Positions 34,803 to 43,692 of a DNA stretch of 64,000 nt are shown here, one piece after another. The translations under genes and the position numbers were made by a program. This DNA is from Chloroflexota bacterium. GTDB lineage: Bacteria; Chloroflexota; Anaerolineae; Aggregatilineales; Phototrophicaceae. The stretch spans positions 1 to 64,000 of the forward strand of contig JAPOWG010000007.1 in NCBI GenBank assembly GCA_026707745.1. The letters run 5' to 3'. The notes beneath the pieces were generated by a model. That model was not told the origin of the DNA. It was given only the letters and a program-made list of their open reading frames with translations, and did not search any database. Positions within the stretch are counted from its first letter, which is position 1; every line of letters begins with the position of its first letter.

Positions 34803-36401
34803 TCAATCATCGCCGGCGCTTGCGCTTGTCCGAGGCTTCCACAATTGGTAATCGAAGCCATTCATCGAGATGATTTGCTCAAGCTGATAGTTGCTGTGAA
34901 TCGCGATCATCACTGGAGGGGGAAACAAACCCGCGCGTATGATCACCAAGCCAAAACTGTGAGACCTGATCCGATTGATCAACTCTGTCGGGTCGAACAA
35001 ACCGTTCTCCCACAAGTTTTTCAATTGTATGGCATTGGCTATGACTTCGCGACCGCTACGTAGATTGAAGCCGGCATCTTCGGAAAGCAACAGCCCATCG
35101 GTCTGCTTGATCAGATCGACGATCTCCCAGCCTCTCTCATAGTCATCTTGAGAGGGTAAGTGGCCCGTTACCGCGTACCCGACCGTCCAGCCGGCGGGAT
35201 CGTATAATGGGTAGCGCCAAGATGGCAGAGGTTGGATGTTTAGTGCCGAGGCGATGGGCGCGAAGAACGGTCCCGATGTCGGTAATTTGAAAACGGAGAT
35301 GCCGTATGCAAGGAAAAGTATCGTGCCTGAAAGCGCAAGCAATTTGCCATTTGCAAGCCCCGCGGTCGGTTTCAGGAAGCGCGACAGATAGTTGCGCGAC
35401 AAATGCCAGGCTCCGGTTGCCGATCGGGCGAGAAAGATCCCGCTCAAGATACAGATGGCGGCAAGCGCAGTAACGAAATAGCTATCACCGGCGCCCCATT
35501 TTCCGGCGGCGCTGGTATTGATAAACGCAGCAACGAACCAGATCGAAAAGACTGACAGTCGATCAAAGTACATCTCGTAAACGACCATCCCAATAGCCAG
35601 CACGAACAGCCAGCCGTGGAGTCTTAGGAACTGTTGCAGCAAACCCAGGAACTGGTCCATTCGATAAGGATTCTGATTTGCGGTGATTATGTTGATCCAC
35701 CAATGGCCGTCGGTCGCGAGCATCAACAGCGCGAAAATAGCGCCAGCCGCTAGCGCAAGGCCGAGGCTGTATTGAATAGCAGCGCGTGGATTGCGCAAGA
35801 ATAGCCAGAGCGATACAGCGATACAACTGGTGTAGGCGAGTTGTTTGGTATAGCCGGCGCAAAGTAGCAGGGCAAAGGCGACAAACAGATGTCGTCTTGT
35901 TTTGATGCCGGGCTGGAAGGCTCTCGCTATGGTTACTACGGCCAGGGTTTCGAACATCACCATGAGCAAATGCTGGCGCAGCAGCGGGCCGATATGATAG
36001 ACATAATTGGACGACAAAAAGGCGAGACCGGCGATCATGGCGATCATTCGATGTCCGGAATCGCGAAACACTGCCCAAGCGATGGCCAATGCGGTGACCA
36101 GCGTCGCGCAGAAAATCATCAGACGACCATACCAAAACTGGGGCCCAAACAGTTTCACAAAAGGGACCATCAACATATGAAATAGCGGGGGATAGCCACT
36201 GCCGTAGAAGGGAAAGATATCGTTGTTGCAGTAGGGGCACCCCCCCGACGCGAGCAAGACCGCGTTATTGAGTTCAAAGCCCTCGGCCTGATCATAGTCA
36301 AAGGGAAAAGGGATGAGAGCGACGCCAAACGCCAGGTATACCAAGGTATGCACAAGCATCAGACAGAGCAGCAAAATCAAAAGGAAATTGAGGACGCGTT
36401 G
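34803..36401 (-). CDS. GT-C-like polytopic membrane protein (PMT/GT39-type)
   Basis: The product is 532 residues from the ATG at 36401 (540 from an ATG at 36425). About ten to eleven hydrophobic segments and a first extracytoplasmic loop with DYDQAEGFELNNAVLL, then YGSGYPPLFHMLM, recall the acidic first-loop motif of GT39/ArnT lipid-sugar transferases. The C-terminal part is soluble-looking. It probably transfers a sugar from a polyprenyl-linked donor to lipid, protein or glycan outside the membrane. The exact family is not certain. Confidence 0.65.
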   Translation of the reverse strand, partial: QRVLNFLLILLLCLMLVHTLVYLAFGVALIPFPFDYDQAEGFELNNAVLLASGGCPYCNNDIFPFYGSGYPPLFHMLMVPFVKLFGPQFWYGRLMIFCATLVTALAIAWAVFRDSGHRMIAMIAGLAFLSSNYVYHIGPLLRQHLLMVMFETLAVVTIARAFQPGIKTRRHLFVAFALLLCAGYTKQLAYTSCIAVSLWLFLRNPRAAIQYSLGLALAAGAIFALLMLATDGHWWINIITANQNPYRMDQFLGLLQQFLRLHGWLFVLAIGMVVYEMYFDRLSVFSIWFVAAFINTSAAGKWGAGDSYFVTALAAICILSGIFLARSATGAWHLSRNYLSRFLKPTAGLANGKLLALSGTILFLAYGISVFKLPTSGPFFAPIASALNIQPLPSWRYPLYDPAGWTVGYAVTGHLPSQDDYERGWEIVDLIKQTDGLLLSEDAGFNLRSGREVIANAIQLKNLWENGLFDPTELINRIRSHSFGLVIIRAGLFPPPVMIAIHSNYQLEQIISMNGFDYQLWKPRTSASAGDD

Positions 36402-36486
36402 CATATCGTTTACGGATTCGGGCAAACAATGAATACCGAAAAATGAAGCGACGATGTACGATTGGTATTGTTACTCAGTCTAGCAC

Positions 36487-36581
36487 AGCCGCTCGGCGCG
36501 CAACCGGCGAATTGTCCACAGGAATTTCGCGCTCATACAAAACAATAAACATTTTGCACGTATGAGCAGCGCGGAATTATA
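36487..36581 (+). repeat. Dispersed intergenic repeat, copy B
   Basis: It begins AGCCGCTCGGCGCGCAACC as in copy A and continues with CGCGCTCATACAAAACAATAAAC as in copy C. The 3' part (TGCACGTATGAGCAGCGCGG) is more diverged. Confidence 0.7.
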
Positions 36582-36675
36582 TTAAAGAAGCAAGTGCAAG
36601 CAAATCATGCAATAAAGCGCAAGGTAAATGTAGGAACGCGCCTTTGGCTCGCCCACCGCTCTGGCCAGGTTTTGC

Positions 36676-36696
36676 GGGCGACCCGGCGGGTCGCCC
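36676..36696. repeat. Palindromic element, perfect 9-bp hairpin
   Basis: GGGCGACCC and GGGTCGCCC flank a 3-base loop GGC and are followed by CTAC. A related element with one compensatory pair change lies at 42246-42266. Confidence 0.75.
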
Positions 36697-36750
36697 CTAC
36701 CGCCTACTTTTATGTTGGAGTGCACTAGCATGACTTTGTTGGTCCGGCTG

Positions 36751-36797
36751 AGAACAACAAGCCTTCTCCTAGCGCGAGCAAGAGGGTTCTATAAAGA
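36751..36797 (+). repeat. Fragment of the dispersed repeat (copy F)
   Basis: The stretch AGAACAACAAGCCTTCTC and GGGTTCTATAA resembles the 3' half of copy D (AGAAAATAATAAGCCTTCTC and CGGTTTGCATAA). The 5' half is not recognisable. Confidence 0.4.
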
Positions 36798-36811
36798 GGG
36801 ACGGTCTGGAA

Positions 36812-37153
36812 ATGCGTCATGAGTTGCCACAGTTTCAAAAGGTGCGCCGTCATTATGTATCAGACTTTATCAATGATGCCTTGTCCGGTCCGCGAGGCGC
36901 CTGTCTGATCAAGCTGATCGAATACGACGACCATCACTTTCGCGCGGTTTTCCGCAGGAGCTATTTCGAACCGATCGATAGCGCGGATATGCCAAGCAAA
37001 TCGCAGTGGAACACCCTCAAGAAAAAACTCAAGCGGCGCAATCGCAGGGTTTTTGTGTTTCGTGATTACGGATCGGTGGAATGCTCGGAATACGCATCGA
37101 TGGGGCCCGATCAAGTGTGCTTGTACCTTGACTTCGGCTTCTTGCTCGCCTAA
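36812..37153 (+). CDS. Small unknown protein
   Basis: The 113-residue product is polar, with alternating charged helices and strands and no signal peptide or membrane segment. It contains a basic patch KKKLKRRNRRVFVFRDYG near residue 70. GGAA lies directly before the ATG. It converges on the response-regulator gene with two bases between stops. I do not recognise the family; the basic patch could bind nucleic acid, but that is a guess. Confidence 0.55.
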   Translation: MRHELPQFQKVRRHYVSDFINDALSGPRGACLIKLIEYDDHHFRAVFRRSYFEPIDSADMPSKSQWNTLKKKLKRRNRRVFVFRDYGSVECSEYASMGPDQVCLYLDFGFLLA

Positions 37154-37155
37154 GT

Positions 37156-37896
37156 CTATGACTGTTGATCTTGTTCCCTGAAGTTGATGAAACGATAGCC
37201 GACACCACGTTCGGTGATGATATAATGCGGATTTGAAGGATCTTCCTCTATCTTTTCGCGCAGATAGTTGACGTACAGCCGCACGTAATGCGCTTCATCT
37301 CTGTATTCGTATCCCCAGACCTTTTGCAAGATCTGATCGTGCGGCACTGTCCAGCCTGCATTCCGAATCAGATGATACAGAAGGCGATACTCCGTCGGTC
37401 GCAACTTCACGGCCGTGCCGTCTACAATAACCTGACGCTGGTTGAAATCCACACTAAGCCGATCGTCAACGCGTAAAATGGCTTCTTCGGTCGATGGTTT
37501 TTCCAGTCGCCGAAATAGCGCTTTGATGCGGCTTGAAAGTTCCCGCGGTCCAAAGGGCTTGGTGATATAATCATCGGCGCCCAGCTCCAAACCCAGCACT
37601 TTGTCGTTTTCCTCGCCTTTGGCGGTCAACATAATGACCGGAATATCGGAAAACTCTCGCAACATGCGCAAGGTCTCGAAGCCGTCCAGATCCGGCATCA
37701 TGACATCGAGAAGAACCAGATCTGGCAATTGCGTGCGGAGCGCGTCAAGCGCTTCCAAACCGCTATGCGCCTCGATTACTTGATGGTCTTCCAATTCGAG
37801 ATTCATTCGAATGAAGCCAATCATGCGCGGTTCGTCGTCAACAACCAATATTGTCTTGCGCTTGCGAATCCGATTGATAGATGGCACTGAATTCAT
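37156..37896 (-). CDS. OmpR/PhoB-family response regulator
   Basis: The 246-residue product has a receiver domain (about 14-125) with DDE near residue 20, the phospho-acceptor Asp in [13 protein letters not shown] near 63 and the switch Lys in MLTAKG near 112. A winged-helix DNA-binding domain (about 145-238) follows with [17 protein letters not shown] and [21 protein letters not shown]. No histidine kinase gene is near, so the partner lies elsewhere. GGAAGAAA stands before the ATG. A PP2C phosphatase gene lies 107 bases upstream on the same strand. Confidence 0.95.
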   Translation of the reverse strand: MNSVPSINRIRKRKTILVVDDEPRMIGFIRMNLELEDHQVIEAHSGLEALDALRTQLPDLVLLDVMMPDLDGFETLRMLREFSDIPVIMLTAKGEENDKVLGLELGADDYITKPFGPRELSSRIKALFRRLEKPSTEEAILRVDDRLSVDFNQRQVIVDGTAVKLRPTEYRLLYHLIRNAGWTVPHDQILQKVWGYEYRDEAHYVRLYVNYLREKIEEDPSNPHYIITERGVGYRFINFREQDQQS

Positions 37897-38003
37897 TTTC
37901 TTCCAGTCTATTCCTTCAGGTCCTTGAACAGAGCATCGTCATGCTGCAACTTATGCAAAAGGATACGATTATTGATTGCAGTCACGACGGGATGCGACAA
38001 AGT

Positions 38004-39128
38004 CTAGATATTGCCGTCGTTCTCAGGGACTTTCAGTACAATGACGGAAATATTGTCTGTTCCTCCGTGGTCATTGGCAAGGCCGACCAGCCGATCACAG
38101 GCTTCTTGTGGACTCGATGCTTCGAGCGTCACGCGCTTCATCGTTTCGTCGTCCACCAGGTCCCATAAACCATCACTGCAGATTATCACTTGAGCCGCTG
38201 AGGGCAATGTGCGAATCAACCTTTCCACTTTTAGGCTTTCATTCTGTCCGAGAGCTCGGTATAGCACATTCTTCTGCGGGTAATACTCGGCTTCTTCGGG
38301 CGTGAGTTCTTTCATCTCAACCAATCGCTGCACCAAGGTGTGGTCAGTCGTCAACTGCTCGATTTCGTCATTGTGGATCAGATAGGCGCGGCTGTCGCCC
38401 ACATGCACAAGATAGGCCAAGTTGCCCACAATTGCCACGGTGGACAAGGTTGTGCCGCCACCCGGCACTGCGCTAATGACCGCTGAATTCGCCTTTTCCG
38501 ACGCGGCGACCAGCGCTTCAAGGATTGTAGTCTTTTCCGCGGCTCTGAAATTCCGCAGCAAGGGCATATAGACGCTTTGCAGCATCTCTGCCGCGAGCGT
38601 CTGAACGGCGATGCCTGCCGCCCTTTCGCCATCAAGATGTCCACCCATACCATCTGCAACAACAAAGAAACCAAAGTCCGGGCGATTTTCCACGGTCATC
38701 GTATGCCACTGCATAGCGAAACAAGCATCTTCGTTGTTGTCGCGTAGTTTGCCAACATCTGTCGCAATGCCGTAGGTCAAAGCACGCTTGGGCTTATACT
38801 TCTGAGGAGGCTCGCGTCGCGGCGGCGCAGGTTCCGCGCGTGGCGGCCGTTGAATATTGGCCTGCCTTTGTAACGGCTGTATTTGTGGCTCTTGACCGGA
38901 CTCGGTTTCTGGATCCTCTCTATCCTCATCCTCCGGCGAAGGTCGCCCGAGTGGCAATTCTTCTAAATCAACTTCGGCTTCGACTAGCTGGGCTTCGGTG
39001 TCCACTGCGCTTGGTATGGGCGCTGCCGGGGTGTCCCGGCTGCGTGTAACATGCGCAACACGACGAGACATCCCATCCCTTCCCATTTGGGATGGAGACA
39101 TGCCAAGTAGACGCCGCAAAAAGTTCAT
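38004..39128 (-). CDS. PP2C-type Ser/Thr protein phosphatase
   Basis: The 374-residue product has a low-complexity, Pro/Glu-rich N-terminal region (1-120) and a C-terminal PP2C domain with DVGKLRDNNEDACF, VVADGMGGHLDGE, ICSDGLWDLVDD and GGTDNISVIVL. These supply the metal-binding aspartates. The N-terminal arm has no membrane segment and may dock partners. No Ser/Thr kinase gene is in this window. The ATG at 39128 has no strong ribosome binding site. Confidence 0.93.
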   Translation of the reverse strand: MNFLRRLLGMSPSQMGRDGMSRRVAHVTRSRDTPAAPIPSAVDTEAQLVEAEVDLEELPLGRPSPEDEDREDPETESGQEPQIQPLQRQANIQRPPRAEPAPPRREPPQKYKPKRALTYGIATDVGKLRDNNEDACFAMQWHTMTVENRPDFGFFVVADGMGGHLDGERAAGIAVQTLAAEMLQSVYMPLLRNFRAAEKTTILEALVAASEKANSAVISAVPGGGTTLSTVAIVGNLAYLVHVGDSRAYLIHNDEIEQLTTDHTLVQRLVEMKELTPEEAEYYPQKNVLYRALGQNESLKVERLIRTLPSAAQVIICSDGLWDLVDDETMKRVTLEASSPQEACDRLVGLANDHGGTDNISVIVLKVPENDGNI

Positions 39129-39311
39129 CGCGTTTCCCTAATGCCGGAGGTCGCGGCTTTTGCAAATAGAAATACCCGCCGCGTCCATACTCGTGGATTC
39201 GGTTCCGCTGATTGTTCGGATTAGACTGTTTCGGGCTTGCACAACAGCCTGCCTGCTAGCTTGTGGAGTTGCCGACCCGACCAGATCCGGTAGCGAATAT
39301 GTCTGGGAACG

Positions 39312-39341
39312 TTGACTTGCATAATTATATTTTAGTAATAA
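39312..39341 (+). promoter_or_regulatory. Candidate promoter for hemW
   Basis: TTGACT (39312-39317) and TAATAA (39336-39341) are 18 bases apart in an AT-rich stretch upstream of hemW. Confidence 0.45.
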
Positions 39342-39383
39342 CATTGGCGCAATCTCTGGCTTGCGTTGAAACCAGCCGCGATT

Positions 39384-40556
39384 ATGAGTCCACAAGCGCC
39401 CTTTTCCGTGTATATCCACATACCGTTTTGCGAGACACGTTGCAGTTACTGCGCGTTTAACATCTACACCGATCTTGGGTCTCTGGTTCCGGCGTATATT
39501 CGCGCGCTTCTCCAAGAGATCGAATTTGCCTCCGCGAACAATCCACATCGGGAGATTCATACCGTCTACTTCGGAGGCGGAACCCCGTCCCTGCTCGCAG
39601 CGCGTTACTATCGGGACATCCTGCATTGCTTGGCGAAGCACTTCTCCCTGGCTGTCGATCTTGAAGTCTCCATGGAGACCAATCCCAATGACATATCGAC
39701 TTCGTATTTGCGCGAATTGCGTGAGATCGGCATCAACCGGTTGAGCATTGGCATGCAGTCCGCATCGGAAAGAGTCCTTCAACTATTCGAGCGTCGCCAT
39801 GACCTCGATGCCGTCGAACGCGCACTGCGCAGCGCGCGACAGGCGGGCTTCGACAATGTGAACCTGGACGTCATATTTGGGTCGCCTGGCGAAACCCTCG
39901 ATGAATGGAAGCGTACCGTTGATGCCATTCTCCATTACGCGCCGGAACATGTTTCGATGTACGGTCTGGAACTGAAAGGCGGGACGGCTTTACGCGCGCA
40001 AGTCGACGCCGGCGCATTGCCACGGCCCAACGACGATATTTTCGCAGATATGTACGAATATGCGTCGCGCAGCCTGGAACGTGACGGATACGCGCAATAC
40101 GAGATTAGCAATTGGACACGGCCGCAGTTCGAATGTCGCCACAACTTACAGTATTGGCGCAACTTGCCCTATCTTGGGCTTGGCGCCGGCGCGCATGGTT
40201 TCGCAGGCGGTGTTCGTTATTCGAATATAGCCAATCCCATACGGTATGTGGAGTCACTCAACGAACGCTCAGGGGCGAAATATGATTTTCCTCTTACGCC
40301 GGCCGTAGCGAAATCGACAAATGTCAACAGCAGGGAAGACCTTTATGAGACGGTAATGATGAGCATACGGCTAACCCGCGAGGGGATACATCGTCCGACA
40401 TTCCGGAGGCGCTTCGGCGTTGACATCGCCGATAAGTTCCAGGTCGGCATCCAAAAAATGAAGACCTTGGGCTTGATTCATGTAGAAAGCGACCGCGTCC
40501 GCTTGAGCGAGCGCGGTCGGCTGCTTAGCAACGCGGTTATCCGGGAGCTGGTGTAA
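39384..40556 (+). CDS. hemW: Radical SAM protein HemW
   Basis: The product is 390 residues from the ATG at 39384; a TTG at 39366 would add six. The radical SAM cluster motif CETRCSYCAFN near residue 16 has Phe rather than Cys two positions after the third Cys, the mark of HemW rather than coproporphyrinogen dehydrogenase HemN. YFGGGTPSLL, ETNPND, RLSIGMQSA and LGLGAGAHGF follow. HemW is a heme chaperone-like protein. It converges on fni with five bases between stops. Confidence 0.93.
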   Translation: MSPQAPFSVYIHIPFCETRCSYCAFNIYTDLGSLVPAYIRALLQEIEFASANNPHREIHTVYFGGGTPSLLAARYYRDILHCLAKHFSLAVDLEVSMETNPNDISTSYLRELREIGINRLSIGMQSASERVLQLFERRHDLDAVERALRSARQAGFDNVNLDVIFGSPGETLDEWKRTVDAILHYAPEHVSMYGLELKGGTALRAQVDAGALPRPNDDIFADMYEYASRSLERDGYAQYEISNWTRPQFECRHNLQYWRNLPYLGLGAGAHGFAGGVRYSNIANPIRYVESLNERSGAKYDFPLTPAVAKSTNVNSREDLYETVMMSIRLTREGIHRPTFRRRFGVDIADKFQVGIQKMKTLGLIHVESDRVRLSERGRLLSNAVIRELV

Positions 40557-40561
40557 CTGAT

Positions 40562-41605
40562 TCAATCAATTGACTTGATCTCCGCATTGCGCAGTTGGGC
40601 GATATCTTGCGAAGCCGTGCATAACATCGCGATACGCAATTGAGCGTTCAATTCGGCAATTAGCGAGTCAACCGCTTCGGCGGATTCGTCCGCCGCGCTT
40701 AGGAACGGGCTGGCCAGACCGGCAAGACAAGCGCCCAATGCGATACATTTGGCAATATCGACGCCGTCGCGCAAGCCCCCGCTAGCGAAGACCGGCAAAT
40801 CCGGGGCCGCCGTCCGCGCATAAGTTAGCGCCTCAGCAGTAGGGATTCCCCAGTCAGCGAAGCTGCGGGCCACGCGCGCGTGGAAGGGTGTAGGCGCGCG
40901 GTGATATTCCACTTCGCTCCAGGACGTGCCTCCTGATCCGGCCACGTCAATTGCCGAGATACCTGCGTTGGCCAAATCGCGTACGTTTCTGTGGGAAAAG
41001 CCCCAGCCAACTTCTTTGGCAATCACCGGCACTGAGAGAAGCGTGCATATCGACTCAACTTTCTTAAGGAGACCGGAAAAATCGACATCCCCCTCGGCTT
41101 GAACCGCTTCCTGCAAAACATTGAAATGAAGAATCAAGGCGTCGGCAGCCACCATGTCGACCGCCTTGCGACACTCTTCAATGCCGTAGCCATAGTTGAG
41201 CTGCACCGCACCGAGGTTGGCGAAAAGCAGGATGTCCGGCGCGACCTGACGGATATGAAAGGAGCTTCCCAAGGATTCATCTTCTATCGCGGCTCGCTGT
41301 GAGCCCAAACCCATTGCTATGGCATGTTCTTGAGCCGCCGCCGCAAGATGTCTGTTAATGCGCCTCGCGGCGTCGGTACCGCCGGTCATCGATGATATCA
41401 TGATCGGCGACCCCAGTTGCCTGCCGAATACTTGAACCGAAGTGTCGATATCATGCAAGCTTAACTCGGGAAGCGCCTGGTGAGTAAATCGATAGCGTTC
41501 AAGCCCGGTGCTAATGCGGGGAAACTGCACATCCTCTTGCAGGTTGATCCGGATGTGGTCCAGTTTGCGGCTTTCGGTTGAGGGTGTTTCCGTGACTTTA
41601 GGCAT
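40562..41605 (-). CDS. fni: Type 2 isopentenyl-diphosphate delta-isomerase
   Basis: The 347-residue FMN enzyme has KLDHIRINL, PIMISSMTGG, GLGSQRAAIED, HFNVLQEAVQAEGD, VPVIAKEVGWGF and FASGGLRDGVDIAKCIALGA, matching the family throughout. It interconverts IPP and DMAPP for isoprenoid synthesis. Replacement of the type 1 enzyme by this form is common in bacteria such as Chloroflexota. The gene is divergent from acpP. Confidence 0.96.
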   Translation of the reverse strand: MPKVTETPSTESRKLDHIRINLQEDVQFPRISTGLERYRFTHQALPELSLHDIDTSVQVFGRQLGSPIMISSMTGGTDAARRINRHLAAAAQEHAIAMGLGSQRAAIEDESLGSSFHIRQVAPDILLFANLGAVQLNYGYGIEECRKAVDMVAADALILHFNVLQEAVQAEGDVDFSGLLKKVESICTLLSVPVIAKEVGWGFSHRNVRDLANAGISAIDVAGSGGTSWSEVEYHRAPTPFHARVARSFADWGIPTAEALTYARTAAPDLPVFASGGLRDGVDIAKCIALGACLAGLASPFLSAADESAEAVDSLIAELNAQLRIAMLCTASQDIAQLRNAEIKSID

Positions 41606-41784
41606 AACGAAGTGTTCCCTTTATTGAGGCGGTAATCCAGGTCGCCGCCGAATCATCGTACTGTCGAAGTTTTGACGTGTCAATTATGCGCGTCGCCACC
41701 ATACAGGCTGGCATGGAAAGTGATAAACGGTATAATTGGCGCTTATGTGAGTGCTAAAGATTCCGTTGGGGAGGAGTGACCAAG

Positions 41785-42021
41785 ATGGCATCTATTGAAG
41801 ATCGGGTCAAAGGAATCGTGGTCGAGTTGCTTGGTGTGGAAGAAGAACGCGTCGTCAGTACCGCGAGTTTCCGCGAAGATCTGGAAGCCGACTCGCTCGA
41901 CCTCGTCGAATTGATCATGGCATTTGAGGAAGAATTCGGCGGCGAAATCAGCGATGAGGACGCGCAGCGAATCGAAACTGTTGGTCAAGCCGTGGAGTAC
42001 ATTCAATCCAACATGGAATAA
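41785..42021 (+). CDS. acpP: Acyl carrier protein
   Basis: The 78-residue product is a typical [22 protein letters not shown], then the phosphopantetheine Ser in [13 protein letters not shown] near residue 36, and [16 protein letters not shown] at the end. The ATG at 41785 has GGGGAGGAG eight bases upstream; a GTG at 41776 lies inside that site. A perfect TATAAT is at 41731-41736, and a strong terminator follows, so the gene is transcribed alone. Its partner genes plsX and fabF are about 16 kb away. Confidence 0.97.
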   Translation: MASIEDRVKGIVVELLGVEEERVVSTASFREDLEADSLDLVELIMAFEEEFGGEISDEDAQRIETVGQAVEYIQSNME

Positions 42022-42054
42022 TCCGTTACACAGCGAGTATTTACTAAAACGAAT

Positions 42055-42075
42055 GAGGCAACTGCTGCCTCTTTT
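42055..42075 (+). terminator. Intrinsic terminator of acpP
   Basis: GAGGCA (42055-42060) and TGCCTC (42066-42071) enclose a 5-base loop and are followed by TTTTC and then ATTTT. It lies 33 bases after the acpP stop. Confidence 0.88.
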
Positions 42076-42245
42076 CATTTTCCGCGCCAGACATCTACAT
42101 AGTAGCGGCAAGCCGTTTGACTCTGTTGAATCTCTACCCCGTCCCCCGGCCACGTGTCCCCTCGGTCCCGGCTCACGCTGAGGACATGACTGGTTTTAAC
42201 TTGGCGGGATACCGCTGCAAAACTTGTAATTTCTGTGGCGATTTC

Positions 42246-42266
42246 GGGCGACTCACAGAGTTGCCC
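42246..42266. repeat. Palindromic element related to 36676-36696
   Basis: GGGCGACTC and GAGTTGCCC form a 9-bp stem (one G-T pair) with loop ACA, followed by CTAC. Relative to the copy at 36676, one stem pair changed from C-G to T-A on both sides. Confidence 0.65.
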
Positions 42267-42425
42267 CTACAATTTGCGCCCAATAAGATGCTTGTGATCG
42301 TTGCCCTGTCGCTTTTATAGCCAATCGGATCAAAGCTGTCATGTCCTTAGCCGTCTCACGGGGGAAGTATTCCGAAGCATCAGGGAAGGGCAGCTATTTG
42401 ACCTGTTTTGAACCATTAAAACCGG

Positions 42426-42442
42426 TCCCTCTTGATGAGGGA
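42426..42442. repeat. Inverted repeat in the DinB upstream region
   Basis: TCCCTC and GAGGGA flank TTGAT, followed by GGGACTTGGGGTGGGGGTG. It resembles GC-rich intergenic repeats seen in many genomes. No function is inferred. Confidence 0.45.
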
Positions 42443-42567
42443 GGGACTTGGGGTGGGGGTGAAAGCGGTTTTTCAACAGCGTCCGTCTGTCTCATGGACC
42501 GGACTTGGGAGCCAAGCGTGTATAAGTATAGAAGGAAACCGACGTCCATTTTGGAGGAACAAGGCAG

Positions 42568-43110
42568 ATGCTCTGCAGGGCTCTCTTGAATTGCTTTGAA
42601 TACACGGCGGAAACAGTTCGTATGCAAGTATGTGTCGTCGACCATGCTGAAAGCCTGGTTCAGCCTTTCGATAATTCGCACAGCATCAACTGGCTATTGG
42701 GTCATATCGTTTCCGCCCGAACCACGCCTTTGACTCTGCTTGGGGCAGAAAACGTATGGTCGGACGAGTGTCGAGCGCGATATCGTCATGGCAGCAGTCC
42801 AGTCGGCTTTCAAGACGAATCGGCGCTTCAGTTCGAGGAATTAGTGAGCCTATTCAACGAGACACAATGCCGATTCCAGGCCAGCTTGGGGGCAATGGAC
42901 GATGGAGCGCTGCTGAAACCATCCGGGTACGGCAAAAACAGTGTATTCGATAGCCTGCTGTATTTCCATTTCCATGAAAGCTACCACGTCGGTCAGATGA
43001 CGATGATTGCCGAAGCTCTCGGTAAACCGGCCGCGTATCTTGCATCAGCGACGTCTCAGGATTCTTCGAAGCAAATTGAGACTGGAAGCGGCATAAGCCC
43101 CTACGATTAG
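42568..43110 (+). CDS. DinB-like four-helix metal-binding protein
   Basis: The 180-residue product has the DinB pattern: NWLLGHIVSARTTPL near residue 51, then LLYFHFHESYHVGQMTMI near 131. These supply His ligands for a divalent metal (first His near 56, later HxxxH). DinB/YfiT proteins are often thiol-dependent transferases; the substrate is unknown. GGAGG lies about ten bases upstream of the ATG. The last 66 bases overlap the convergent membrane-protein gene, more than usual. Confidence 0.82.
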   Translation: MLCRALLNCFEYTAETVRMQVCVVDHAESLVQPFDNSHSINWLLGHIVSARTTPLTLLGAENVWSDECRARYRHGSSPVGFQDESALQFEELVSLFNETQCRFQASLGAMDDGALLKPSGYGKNSVFDSLLYFHFHESYHVGQMTMIAEALGKPAAYLASATSQDSSKQIETGSGISPYD

Positions 43111-43662
43111 CCATAAGCCGCCGCCTGTCTCACCTTGCTCTAGCGTAACTTGATACAGTTCAATCGCTTGCGACTGTCCCAGGAGTGATGTGACGATTCC
43201 CGTAACCGCAAGGAAGATAATGACAAATGGCCGAAACTGCCCCGGCAGAATAAAGCCTAATCCTGTTGACAAGAGGATTGTCGCTATGGCAAGAAACAGA
43301 AGTTGTCGGTAGTTTGGATCGGCGACGTTGTTCAGGAACTCTAGCGGAGGGAGTTGTGAAACCGAGAGCAAGGCAAGGAATAGAAAGGCGAGAAAACGCT
43401 TGTTTCGGCTGGTCGACCAAAGCGTGATTAAGATCGCTAAAATCGGCAGTTGCACGCGCAGTAGCAATGGCACGATCAATGGCGGCGTCACTTGCTGCTG
43501 CAATGGATGCAAGCTCGTCCACTCGGCCAAATCGAATGCGTTGAGCGTCATGGCTGAATTCGGGGCTGTTACCCAAGGCAACAGGTAACCTGCCAGCGCC
43601 AGCAGCAAGAGAGCAAGTACCTCATTCCCGCGAGAGGTTTCTACGCTATTCGCCATGCTCAT
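43045..43662 (-). CDS. Small polytopic membrane protein
   Basis: The 205-residue product has about five hydrophobic segments (about 13-33, 60-82, 88-104, 120-145, 145-163), ends with a basic RRILRRR tail, and starts MSMANSVETSRG. GAGGGC lies about ten bases upstream of the ATG. I do not recognise the family. It overlaps the convergent DinB gene by 66 bases at the 3' end. It follows the polysaccharide cluster on the same strand, but no functional link is visible. Confidence 0.6.
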   Translation of the reverse strand: MSMANSVETSRGNEVLALLLLALAGYLLPWVTAPNSAMTLNAFDLAEWTSLHPLQQQVTPPLIVPLLLRVQLPILAILITLWSTSRNKRFLAFLFLALLSVSQLPPLEFLNNVADPNYRQLLFLAIATILLSTGLGFILPGQFRPFVIIFLAVTGIVTSLLGQSQAIELYQVTLEQGETGGGLWLIVGAYAASSLNLLRRILRRR

Positions 43663-43692
43663 AGGTTTTGAAGCCCTCGATTCTTTATCGGA

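Larger units (their letters stand above)
36426..36811. other. Intergenic region with several repeat elements
   Basis: This 386-base gap between divergent genes holds dispersed repeat copy B (36487-36581), a 9-bp perfect hairpin (36676-36696) and a fragment resembling the 3' half of the dispersed repeat (36751-36797). No gene was seen. Confidence 0.6.
42022..42567. other. Long intergenic region between acpP and the DinB gene
   Basis: The 546 bases hold the acpP terminator, a palindromic element at 42246-42266 and a second inverted repeat at 42426-42442. No convincing ORF was seen; short open frames here have no ribosome binding site or protein-like composition. Confidence 0.55.

Noticed and set aside
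39138..39782. Minus-strand open frame of 214 codons over hemW
   Set aside because: It is antisense to the radical SAM gene with no recognisable features.
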